Of a stretch of DNA of 6,364 bases, positions 1 to 5,943 are shown piece after piece (positions within the stretch are counted from its first letter, which is position 1; each line of letters opens with the position of its first letter). Made by a program: the position numbers and the translations under genes. The DNA comes from Pseudomonadota bacterium (GTDB lineage Bacteria > Pseudomonadota > Alphaproteobacteria > Acetobacterales > Acetobacteraceae): assembly GCA_021826485.1 (NCBI GenBank), contig JAKAZX010000242.1:1-6364 (forward strand). Reading direction: 5' to 3'. The notes under the pieces are model-generated. The model was not told the origin of the DNA and did not search any database. It worked only from the letters and a program-made list of their open reading frames with translations.

Positions 1-24
1 GGCGGCATGTCTCGGCAGGCTCAT
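1..24 (-). CDS. Probable first eight codons of the next operon gene, cut by the left edge
   Basis: Downstream of the ligase stop, an ATG at 24 opens a frame reading MSLPRHAA to the window edge. A GAAGG Shine-Dalgarno sequence lies at 36-32 with a 7-base spacer. A second in-frame ATG at 51 has GAGG only 4 bases upstream (59-56) and could add nine residues. The 59-base gap to the ligase stop, shared orientation and good ribosome site suggest an operon continuation. Too little protein is visible to assign a family; an enzyme acting on the CoA thioester would fit the context, but that is a guess. Confidence 0.4.
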
Positions 25-83
25 GCGTGGACCTTCGGTTCGCCCCAGCATAGCGCCTCGCCCGCCCGCCCGCACGCGGCGGC

Positions 84-1610
84 TCAGCCGGCGCGCAGCC
101 GCTGTTCCAGCAGGTGCCGCTGGACCTTGCCGCTGGTGCTGCGGGGCAGCTCGGCATCAGTGATGAACAGCACCGATTTGGGCAGCTTGTAGCCGGCGAT
201 GCGGCCCCGGCAGGCGGCCAGCACTGCCGCCTCGTCGAGTGCCGGATCGCTGCGCACCACGAACGCCACCGGCACCTCCCCCCAGCGGGCATCGGCGCGG
301 CGCACCACCGCCGCATCGGCGACGCCGGGCAGCGCCAGGATCGCCCGCTCGATCTCCGCCGGGTAGATGTTCTCGCCGCCCGACTTGATCAGGTATTTGC
401 GGCGATCGACGAAATCCAGCGTGCCGTCGGGATGGCGGACGAACACGTCGCCCATGTGGAACCAGCCGCCGCGGAACTCCTCGGCATTCGCCGCCGCGGC
501 GGCGAAGTAGCCGGAGAACAGGGTGGGGCCGCGCAGCGTCATCTCCCCCGGCGTGCCGTCCGGCACCTCCGCGCCGTCGGGGGCGACCAGCCGCACCTCG
601 CAGAACGCGCTTTGCACCTTGGCGAGGCTCACCGGCTTCACGCCGGGCGGGATCAAGCTGCGGCTGGCCGGCGGCATGCCGGTCTCGGTCGAGCCGAAGG
701 TGTTGCCGTAGGGGGCGTCCAGCAGGCCGGTGAGTTCGGCGAGCTGCCCCGGCGGCACCAGATCCGCCATCACGCCGACCACGCGGATGCCCCGCGGCCG
801 CACCGGGGCGCGGTGCAACTCGGCGAGCAGCCGGTCCACCACGCCGGGCACCACGGTCAGGTGGCCGATGCGCCGCCGCGCCACCACCTCGCACAGCGCC
901 GCTGCGTCGAACCCGTCCTGCACCACCACCACGCCGCCCAGCATCAGCGTCGCCAGCGTCTGGTCGGCCGAGCCCATGTGGAACAGCGGCGTCCAGGCGA
1001 CGAAGGCGTCCCGCCCCAGTTGCCAGTCGGCGGCACCGACCATGCTGCGGGCGAGCATAGCACGATGGCTGATCAGCGCCCCCTTGGGCAGCCCGGTGGT
1101 GCCGCTGGTGTAGAGGATCAGCAGCCCGGCTTCGGGGTCCAGCGGCCACACCCCGCAGGGCGCGGCGTCGGCCAGCAGGCGCTCGTATTCCTCGCCGAGC
1201 GTGATGCTGCGGGCGATGCCGTGGTCGATGCGGGCGAGCGTCGCCGCATGGCGCGGCGAGACGACGGCGAGCACCGGCGAGGCGAGGCGCAGGCAATGCG
1301 CCAGTTCCGGATCGGCCAGCCGCCAGTTCTGGCAGGCCACCACCGCGCCGATGCGCGCAGCGGCCAGGAACAGCTCCACATACTCGGTCCGGTTCTCCGC
1401 CAGCAGCGCCACCCGGTCCCCGGCGCCGACCCCGGACGCGAGCAGCACGCCGGCGAGCCGCGCCGCCCGGTCATCGAGCGCGGCGTAGCCGAGTACCTGC
1501 CCGCCCTGCTCCAGCGCCGGTGCGCCGGGTTGCAGGCGGGCCTGCATCCGCACCGCCCCCGCCACGGTCAACCCGGCGGCGGCACGGATCAGTGATGGGG
1601 CGTCGCTCAT
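84..1610 (-). CDS. AMP-forming acyl-CoA synthetase (ANL superfamily), 508 aa
   Basis: Activates a carboxylic acid to an acyl-adenylate with ATP, then transfers it to CoA in the cytoplasm. The length is normal for a class I acyl-CoA ligase. The ATP/phosphate loop YTSGTTGLPKGA is at 167-178. An aromatic/His substrate-pocket stretch PLFHMGS is at 208-214. The adenine-binding motif YGNTFGSTETG is at 301-311, ribose-binding Asp388 lies in HMGD, and the hinge DRRKYLIKSGGEN is at 402-414. The catalytic lysine Lys495 lies in PRSTSGK near the C-terminus. All core catalytic residues appear present. In the hinge, Tyr406 sits where many relatives have Asp (KD). The ATG overlaps the livF stop as ATGA and has GGGAG at 1621-1617, 6 bases upstream, which fixes the start. 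Coupling to the transporter suggests that it activates the imported solute. Substrate (aromatic, medium-chain or other acid) cannot be read from the sequence. Confidence 0.93.
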   Translation of the reverse strand: MSDAPSLIRAAAGLTVAGAVRMQARLQPGAPALEQGGQVLGYAALDDRAARLAGVLLASGVGAGDRVALLAENRTEYVELFLAAARIGAVVACQNWRLADPELAHCLRLASPVLAVVSPRHAATLARIDHGIARSITLGEEYERLLADAAPCGVWPLDPEAGLLILYTSGTTGLPKGALISHRAMLARSMVGAADWQLGRDAFVAWTPLFHMGSADQTLATLMLGGVVVVQDGFDAAALCEVVARRRIGHLTVVPGVVDRLLAELHRAPVRPRGIRVVGVMADLVPPGQLAELTGLLDAPYGNTFGSTETGMPPASRSLIPPGVKPVSLAKVQSAFCEVRLVAPDGAEVPDGTPGEMTLRGPTLFSGYFAAAAANAEEFRGGWFHMGDVFVRHPDGTLDFVDRRKYLIKSGGENIYPAEIERAILALPGVADAAVVRRADARWGEVPVAFVVRSDPALDEAAVLAACRGRIAGYKLPKSVLFITDAELPRSTSGKVQRHLLEQRLRAG

Positions 1611-2338
1611 CCGCTGCTCCCGGTTCCGAGATAGGTGGCGATCACCCGTGGATCGCCGGCCAGCGCGGCACTCGGCCCGCGCAGCACCACTTCGCCCATT
1701 TCCAGCACGCAGCCGTCATCGGCGATGTCGAGGGCGGCGCGGGCGTTCTGCTCGACCAGCAGGATCGCCAGCCCCTGCGCCCGCAGCCCCGCCAGCACGC
1801 GGAAGATGTCGCGCACGATGCGCGGGGCAAGGCCGAGGCTCGGCTCATCCAGCAGCAGCAGGCGCGGGCGGCTCATCAGCGCGCGGCCGAGTGCCAGCAT
1901 CTGCCGCTCGCCGCCCGACAGCGTCGCGGCGCGCTGGCCGCGCCGCTCCTCAAGCCGGGGGAACAGCGCATAGACATCGCGGAACGCCGAAGCGGTCGCG
2001 CGCGCATCGCCCCGCCGCGGCCAGGTGCCGAGCAGCAGGTTGTCGGCCACCGACATGTCCGCGAACAGGGCGCGGGTTTCCGGCACCAGCACGGCGCCGG
2101 CGGTCGCCAGCGCCTCCGTGCTGCCGGCCGCGGCGCCGGCGAAGCGGACTCGGCCCTGCCGCGGCAGCAGGCCGACGACGGCGGACATCAGCGTGGTCTT
2201 GCCGGCCCCGTTCGGCCCCACGATGGCCAGGATGCGGCCGGGAGCCACCGACAGGCTGACGCCGTGCAGCACGGCGACCCGGCCATAGCCGGCGGTCAGC
2301 CCCTCCACCTCCAGCAGCGGCGCCGGCGCGGGCGTCAT
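1607..2338 (-). CDS. livF: LivF-type ABC transporter ATP-binding protein, 243 aa
   Basis: The second ATPase of a Liv/HAAT-type importer; it hydrolyses ATP at the cytoplasmic face and pairs with the LivG domain of the upstream gene. Walker A GPNGAGKT is at 41-48 (Lys47). The Q-loop region is VPETRALF at 85-92, with Glu in the Gln position as is usual for LivF. The ABC signature LSGGERQ is at 140-146, Walker B LLLLDEPS at 160-167 (Asp164, Glu165), and the switch segment LLVEQN at 193-198, where Gln197 replaces the usual His, again typical of LivF. Length is normal (about 235-245 aa). Its ATG overlaps the livM-livG stop and its own stop overlaps the ligase ATG, both as ATGA. No strong Shine-Dalgarno sequence precedes it, so translation probably relies on coupling. 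The family call is firm; the transported solute is not known from this gene. Confidence 0.95.
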   Translation of the reverse strand: MTPAPAPLLEVEGLTAGYGRVAVLHGVSLSVAPGRILAIVGPNGAGKTTLMSAVVGLLPRQGRVRFAGAAAGSTEALATAGAVLVPETRALFADMSVADNLLLGTWPRRGDARATASAFRDVYALFPRLEERRGQRAATLSGGERQMLALGRALMSRPRLLLLDEPSLGLAPRIVRDIFRVLAGLRAQGLAILLVEQNARAALDIADDGCVLEMGEVVLRGPSAALAGDPRVIATYLGTGSSG

Positions 2339-4041
2339 GCGACGCCGCCCAGATAGGCTTCCTGCACCGCCCGGTCACGCTGCACGGCGGCGGGCGGCCC
2401 TGCCGCGATCTTCTGGCCGAAATCCATCACCACGACGCGGTCGGCGAGGTCCATGACAAAGCCCATGTCGTGCTCGACCAGCAGGACCGCCATCCCCTCC
2501 GCCCGCAACTGGCGCAGCAGGGCGGCGAGTGCCTGCTTCTCCTGGTGGCGCAGGCCGGCCGCCGGCTCGTCGAGCAGCAGCAGGCGCGGGCCGAGGCAGA
2601 GCGCGCGGGCGATCTCCACCACCCGCTGCTGGCCGAGCGGCAGCGAATCCGCCGGCAGGTCGAGCATTTCGGCAAGGCCCACGCGCGCCGCCGCCGCCTC
2701 GGCGATGGCCAGCAGCCGCGCTTCCTCCGCCCGGTCGAGGCGCAGGATAGCCCGCAGCATGCCCGCCCGCCCGGCGAGATGAGCGCCGAGGGCGATGTTG
2801 TCGCGCACGCTCATACCGCCCAGCAGCCGGACGTGCTGGAAGGTGCGGGCAAGGCCCAGGGCGGCGATGCGCCGCGCCGGCAGGTGGCCGAGCACGCGGC
2901 CGAACAGGCGCACCGTGCCGGCGGTGGGACGCTGCTGGCCGCTGACGATGTCGAACAGCGTCGATTTGCCGGCGCCGTTCGGCCCGATCAGGGCGACGAT
3001 CTCGGCCGCGCCGACGGCGAAGCTGACCGCGTTGTTCGCCATCAGCCCGCCGAACCGCTTGCTGATCCCCGCTACCTCCAGCACCACGCCGGTGTGCGGC
3101 GTGGTGGCGGGCGGGGGCATCGCCTGCTGCTTCGGCGCGGGCGCGCGGCGCACCGCCGGGGACCGGCGCACCAGCCACGGCCACAGGCCGGCCGGCGCGC
3201 GCTGCAGGAACAGGATGACGACGAGGCTGAACGCCATCGCCTCGTAGCTGCCGGTGGCACCGGTCAGGCGCGGCACCCAGTCGGTCAGTTCCTCCCGCAG
3301 CACCACCACCAGCACGGCGCCGAGGATGGCGCCGGGCAGGTGCGCCGCGCCGCCCAGGATCACCATGAACAGGTATTCCATGCTGGCGGTCAGGCCGAAC
3401 GGGGTGGGGCTGATGAAGCGCTGGAAATGCGCGAACAGGAAGCCGGACAGTGCCGCCAGCAGGGCGGCGAGCACGAACACCGCGCGCGCCAGGCGCACCG
3501 TCGCGATGCCCATGCTCTCGGCCATGTCGCGCTCCGCCGCCAGCGTGCGCAGCGCCCGGCCGGTGCGGCTGCCGAGCAGGTTGCGCGCGCCCAGCAGCGC
3601 CAGCAACACCGCCGCCCAGATCACCGCGACATTCACCGCCGGGTCGGCCGCCGAGAACGGGCCGAGGCCGAGCGGCGGGATGCCGCCGATGCCGTTGAAC
3701 CCGTGCAGCCCGGGCAGCGTGCCGAACAGGGAATAGAAGCTGATCCCCCAGGCAACCGAACAGAGCGCCAGGAAATGCCCCGACAGCCGCGCCGTGATCA
3801 GGCCGAGCGCCCAGGCCACCGCACCCGTCAGCACCAGCCCGGCCAGCAGCCCGAGCAGCGGCGGCGCGCCCGGCATCACATCCGGCAGCAGCGCCGTCGC
3901 ATAGGCGGCGAGGCCGACGAAGCTCGCCTGCCCGAACGAGGTCTGCCCGGCGACGCCGGTGAGCAGCACGAGGCCGATCGCGACGATCGCGGCCAGCCCG
4001 ACATAGCCCGCAAGCGTCACCGCATAGGCCGGCAGGATCAT
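2335..4041 (-). CDS. livM-livG: LivM-LivG fusion: permease plus ATPase of a Liv-type importer, 568 aa
   Basis: One polypeptide carries an inner-membrane permease domain and a cytoplasmic ATPase. Residues 1-290 are LivM-like: several hydrophobic segments, the N-terminal TGVAGQTSFGQASFVGLAAY stretch (28-47), and the cytoplasmic coupling loop around GRALRTLAAERDMAESMGI (161-179). A Pro/Ala/Arg-rich linker covers about 291-317. Residues 318-568 are LivG-like: Walker A GPNGAGKST 353-361 (Lys359), Q-loop Gln402 in RTFQHVRLL, signature LPLGQQ 467-472, Walker B LLLLDEP 487-493 (Asp491, Glu492), and switch His524 in VEHD. The signature lacks the canonical SGG; LivG proteins often vary here. The start is the ATG at 4041, overlapping the livH stop as ATGA. 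The open frame runs further upstream inside livH, but that part is not LivM-like. Such fusions are known in proteobacteria, so this is a natural fusion, not an error. Confidence 0.93.
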   Translation of the reverse strand: MILPAYAVTLAGYVGLAAIVAIGLVLLTGVAGQTSFGQASFVGLAAYATALLPDVMPGAPPLLGLLAGLVLTGAVAWALGLITARLSGHFLALCSVAWGISFYSLFGTLPGLHGFNGIGGIPPLGLGPFSAADPAVNVAVIWAAVLLALLGARNLLGSRTGRALRTLAAERDMAESMGIATVRLARAVFVLAALLAALSGFLFAHFQRFISPTPFGLTASMEYLFMVILGGAAHLPGAILGAVLVVVLREELTDWVPRLTGATGSYEAMAFSLVVILFLQRAPAGLWPWLVRRSPAVRRAPAPKQQAMPPPATTPHTGVVLEVAGISKRFGGLMANNAVSFAVGAAEIVALIGPNGAGKSTLFDIVSGQQRPTAGTVRLFGRVLGHLPARRIAALGLARTFQHVRLLGGMSVRDNIALGAHLAGRAGMLRAILRLDRAEEARLLAIAEAAAARVGLAEMLDLPADSLPLGQQRVVEIARALCLGPRLLLLDEPAAGLRHQEKQALAALLRQLRAEGMAVLLVEHDMGFVMDLADRVVVMDFGQKIAAGPPAAVQRDRAVQEAYLGGVA

Positions 4042-5039
4042 TTCCGCCCCGCGGCGCGCAGCGACAGCAGGGCGAGTGCCGGGATCAGCAGCGCGAACAC
4101 GATCACATCGCGCCAAGCGCTGGCCCAGAAACTGCCGAGCGATTCCAGCACGCCCACCAGGATCGCCCCCGCCGCCGCAGCGGGATAGGAGGCGAGGCCG
4201 CCGATGATCGCCGCGACGAAGCCCTTCAGGCTGATCTCGAACCCGGTGTCGTAGGCGATCGGGGTCGCCGCCCCGATCAGCACGCCCGACAGGGCGGCGA
4301 CGAAGGCGGCGAGCGCGAAGGCGCGGGCGCCGCTGTCTGCCGCATCGATGCCGACCAGCCTGGCCCCCAGCCGGTCGGACGCGGCGGCGCGCAGGGCCTT
4401 GCCTGCAAGGGTCGCGCCGAAGAACCAGCGCAGCGCGCCGACCAGGATGGCGGCGACCACGAGGATGGCGAGCGACTGGCCGGACACTGCCAGCGGGCCG
4501 AGCATCAGCGTCGCCCCGCTGAGCGGCGCGACGGTGGCGCCGTCGGCGCCGAACAGCACCATGCCGATGCCGGCCAGCACGAAATGCAGCGCCATCGCCA
4601 GGATCAGCAGCGTGAGGACCGGCGCATCGGAAACCGGCCGGAACGCGAAGCGCCAAAGCAGCGGGCCGAGCGGCGTCACCACGGCAAGCCCGAGCGGGAC
4701 GGCGAGCAACGGCGCCGCACGCGGCCCCCACAGGGTTGCCGCCGTGACCGCGGCGGGGAACAGCAGCCAGAACGCCAGCACCCGCGGGCGTCGCCCCCGA
4801 TACGCTTCGGCCAGCACGGCGGCGAGCGCGAGCCCGTCCAGCAGCCACAGCGTGCCCGGCACCTGCCCCGCCTCAAGCTGCGCGACCGTCAGCGTCGCGA
4901 AGGCCAGCAGATCGCCCTGCGGGACGAAGATGACGCGGGTGACGGAAAAGACGATCAGCAGCCCGACCGCCAGCAGCAGATAGATCGCGCCGGTCGCCAG
5001 CCCGTCCTGCAACAGCGCAAGGAAGACGAAAAGGGTCAT
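4038..5039 (-). CDS. livH: LivH-type ABC transporter permease, 333 aa
   Basis: Inner-membrane channel subunit that should pair with the LivM domain of the next gene. The N-terminal family motif is recognisable at 17-47 (GAIYLLLAVGLLIVFSVTRV, then a Gly-Asp-Leu turn where most members have a HGE-like turn). The cytoplasmic coupling loop is at 193-221 (GKALRAAASDRLGARLVGID and nearby). The C-terminal block ISLKGFVAAIIGGLASYPAA is at 269-288. At 333 aa it is longer than the roughly 290-300 aa of many LivH proteins. The extra length seems to lie at about 55-115, where a variable stretch with an Arg-rich loop (RGRRPR, 81-86) sits between hydrophobic segments. The start ATG at 5039 has no clear Shine-Dalgarno sequence. 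It is the first gene after the toxin-antitoxin pair, 151 bases below the antitoxin stop, and couples to livM-livG by an ATGA overlap. Confidence 0.93.
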   Translation of the reverse strand: MTLFVFLALLQDGLATGAIYLLLAVGLLIVFSVTRVIFVPQGDLLAFATLTVAQLEAGQVPGTLWLLDGLALAAVLAEAYRGRRPRVLAFWLLFPAAVTAATLWGPRAAPLLAVPLGLAVVTPLGPLLWRFAFRPVSDAPVLTLLILAMALHFVLAGIGMVLFGADGATVAPLSGATLMLGPLAVSGQSLAILVVAAILVGALRWFFGATLAGKALRAAASDRLGARLVGIDAADSGARAFALAAFVAALSGVLIGAATPIAYDTGFEISLKGFVAAIIGGLASYPAAAAGAILVGVLESLGSFWASAWRDVIVFALLIPALALLSLRAAGRK

Positions 5040-5190
5040 GCCGGCGCCGCGTGTTCCGGCGACCTGCGCCCCCGCTTGCCCGCGGGTCTCACGGATGGCA
5101 CGGCAGGATCGCGTATGCCGATGGCAACCCGGCGACCGGGACGCGGGTGACGATGACGTTCACATCCAACACTGACACGCCTTCCGCGAT
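5040..5190. other. Intergenic gap between antitoxin gene and livH
   Basis: This is the only sizeable gap inside the gene row. No convincing promoter, terminator with a U-run, or operator was seen. It has small GC-rich dyads: CCCGG-TCG-CCGGG (5140-5128, minus strand) and a perfect 8-bp CCCGCGGG at 5079-5086. The 9-mer GGTCGCCGG occurs twice on the minus strand. A short minus-strand reading frame at 5172-5089 is listed separately. livH could be transcribed from the toxin-antitoxin promoter or by read-through from the binding-protein gene; the sequence does not decide. Confidence 0.5.
5089..5172 (-). CDS. Possible 27-codon small ORF ahead of livH (weak)
   Basis: A GTG at 5172 preceded by GGAAGG (5185-5180) with a 7-base spacer opens a 27-codon frame ending in TGA at 5091-5089, 49 bases before livH. 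By hand count, 23 of 27 third positions are G or C, as in genuine genes of this window, but that is also expected by chance at this composition. The peptide begins (M)LDVNVIVTRVPVAG, and I do not recognise it. It could be a leader peptide, a gene remnant or chance. Confidence 0.15.
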   Translation of the reverse strand: MLDVNVIVTRVPVAGLPSAYAILPCHP

Positions 5191-5514
5191 TCACGTCAAC
5201 GCAGCAAGCCCCTTGCGCTCGACGAGATCAAGCAGCTTGAGGGCCGGGCCGGACGGCACCTTGCCGCCCTGCTCCCACGCCGCCACGGTCGCCTTGCCGA
5301 CATTCAGGACCGCGGCAAACACCGCCTGACTGACATGCGCATCCCTGCGGATGCGCCGGATGTCGGCGGCGGTATAGCGGCGCACCGGCGGCAGGCAGAG
5401 GACATCGAAGCGCCGCATGGTCAGGGCGTCGATGGCACCCGCCATATGAAGATCGCGCGCGGCATCGTGCACCTCAGCGAGAATGCGACTCGTCCGCTTC
5501 TTCATCGTCAGCAT
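5191..5514 (-). CDS. HTH antitoxin of a toxin-first type II TA pair (XRE/HigA-NadS-like), 107 aa
   Basis: DNA-binding antitoxin expected to neutralise the upstream RelE-like toxin and repress its own operon. Residues about 1-47 are a basic to mixed N-terminal region, possibly the toxin-binding arm. A Cro/C1-type helix-turn-helix spans about 49-98: positioning helix VSQAVFAAVL (61-70), turn NVGK, recognition helix around ATVAAWEQG (75-83), then PSGPALKLLDLVE as the last helix. The WEQG and PSG-xA-xxLL patterns are typical of NadS/HigA-type antitoxins. The ATG at 5514 is chosen because GAGG lies at 5524-5521 with a 6-base spacer; an ATG three codons later (5505) is less well placed. The gene starts 41 bases inside the toxin gene, so the two are coupled. 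Family-level confidence is high; binding to the 5885-5905 palindrome is inferred. Confidence 0.87.
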   Translation of the reverse strand: MLTMKKRTSRILAEVHDAARDLHMAGAIDALTMRRFDVLCLPPVRRYTAADIRRIRRDAHVSQAVFAAVLNVGKATVAAWEQGGKVPSGPALKLLDLVERKGLAALT

Positions 5515-5884
5515 TCGCCACCTCGATCAATGTGCCCGCCCCGACCAGACGATCCAGACTGTCTCGCGACAGCCGCATGTACTCCTCGCCGATCGCCAGA
5601 AGCGCCAAGCGCTCCCGCTCGGTGATGTTGCCCCGCTCGTTCTTCGCGAACACATGGACGAACACCAGCCGATCATCCTCCCGGTAGGCGGCTATCGTAC
5701 GGAAACCGCCACTTTTCCCCCGGCCACCCCTGGCGATGCGCTTCTTCAGGAGGACGCCGCCCAGCTTTGCGTCGCTCAGCCCAGCGGCGATCTCGGCTGC
5801 CGCGATGCGAAGCGCCGATTCCGACAGTCCCAGCTTGCGGGCAGCGCGCGAAAATCCGCGGCTCTGCAGCACCCGCAGGGGCAT
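5474..5884 (-). CDS. RelE/HigB-type toxin of a type II TA system (PF06296-like), 136 aa
   Basis: Probably a ribosome-dependent mRNA interferase. The pattern matches the RelE-superfamily group once called DUF1044 (COG4737). An N-terminal FSRAARKLGLSESAL (11-25) and AAEIAAGLSDAKLGG (29-43) are followed by the basic core KKRIARGGRGKSGGFRT (47-63). Then come hydrophobic strands and the hallmark VFAKNERGNI (78-87). Candidate catalytic or RNA-contacting residues are Lys47, Lys48, Arg49, Arg55, Lys57, Arg62 and Lys81. The C-terminus (about 124-136) is strongly acidic and is encoded in the 41-base overlap with the antitoxin gene. No Shine-Dalgarno sequence precedes the ATG, which abuts a 21-bp inverted repeat, so translation may be leaderless. 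The gene is intact. It is toxin-first, like higBA, and its GC is lower than that of the flanking transport genes. Confidence 0.88.
   Translation of the reverse strand: MPLRVLQSRGFSRAARKLGLSESALRIAAAEIAAGLSDAKLGGVLLKKRIARGGRGKSGGFRTIAAYREDDRLVFVHVFAKNERGNITERERLALLAIGEEYMRLSRDSLDRLVGAGTLIEVANADDEEADESHSR
5521..5524 (-). promoter_or_regulatory. Ribosome binding site deciding the antitoxin start
   Basis: On the minus strand, GAGG followed by TGGCGA precedes the ATG at 5514. It lies inside the toxin reading frame. The contrast with the toxin start, which has no such site, suggests that the antitoxin is translated more efficiently than the toxin from the shared mRNA. Confidence 0.6.
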
Positions 5885-5905
5885 CTATATAACCGGGTTA
5901 TGTAG
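5885..5905. promoter_or_regulatory. 21-bp inverted repeat, probable autoregulatory operator
   Basis: The arms are CTATATAACC (5885-5894) and GGTTATGTAG (5896-5905) around a single central G. Nine of ten pairs are complementary; the only mismatch is the third base of the left arm against its partner in the right arm. The last base touches the toxin ATG at 5884. It is AT-rich within a GC-rich window, so the symmetry is unlikely to be chance. Type II antitoxins with an HTH usually bind such palindromes over their own promoter; binding here is inferred. Confidence 0.7.
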
Positions 5906-5912
5906 TTTTCAA
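5886..5912 (-). promoter_or_regulatory. Candidate toxin-antitoxin promoter overlapping the operator
   Basis: On the minus strand, TTGAAA at 5912-5907 could be a -35 box and TATATA at 5891-5886 a -10, with a 15-base spacer. An alternative -10, TATAGA, gives a 17-base spacer but overlaps the ATG. In the first reading, transcription would begin at or within a few bases of the toxin ATG, giving a leaderless mRNA. The -10 and most of the spacer lie inside the inverted repeat, so a bound repressor would block RNA polymerase. The 15-base spacer is short for sigma-70, so the exact boxes are uncertain. Confidence 0.45.
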
Positions 5913-5917
5913 GTGCT

Positions 5918-5941
5918 CGATGCCGCGATGGCGCGGCATCG
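5918..5941 (-). terminator. Perfect 10-bp hairpin just after the binding-protein stop
   Basis: CGATGCCGCG (5918-5927) and CGCGGCATCG (5932-5941) are exact reverse complements around a 4-base loop. In the minus-strand transcript the stem begins two bases after the binding-protein stop. The bases after it (AGCACTTG) are not a U-run, so it is not a textbook intrinsic terminator. It may be a weak terminator or a 3'-end stabiliser that keeps binding-protein mRNA more abundant than permease mRNA, as known for intercistronic hairpins such as those between malE and malF. Confidence 0.55.
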
Positions 5942-5943
5942 GG

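Noticed and set aside
61..83. GC-rich tract after the ligase stop as a terminator
   Set aside because: Only imperfect pairing, no U-run, and a plausible further gene start lies just downstream at 24.
114..1595. 493-codon plus-strand open frame opposite the ligase gene
   Set aside because: Its translation is low-complexity, rich in His, Arg, Gln and Ala, with no family motif. It lies antisense to a ligase with all catalytic motifs, as expected from GC-rich codon use.
2470..4188. 572-codon plus-strand open frame opposite livM-livG
   Set aside because: Same artefact: composition dominated by Arg, Gln, His, Ala and Glu, no recognisable domain, and the opposite strand holds full ABC motifs.
4042..4848. 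Upstream extension of the livM-livG reading frame inside livH
   Set aside because: The extension is Arg/Ala/Gly-rich and not membrane-like. The LivM family begins at MILPAYAV, where the ATGA overlap with livH places the start.
5483..5905. 140-codon plus-strand frame across the toxin gene
   Set aside because: No family resemblance, and it is antisense to a toxin with clear PF06296-like motifs.
5918..5941. Classic intrinsic terminator
   Set aside because: No T-run follows the stem on either strand, so it is described as a hairpin of uncertain role.
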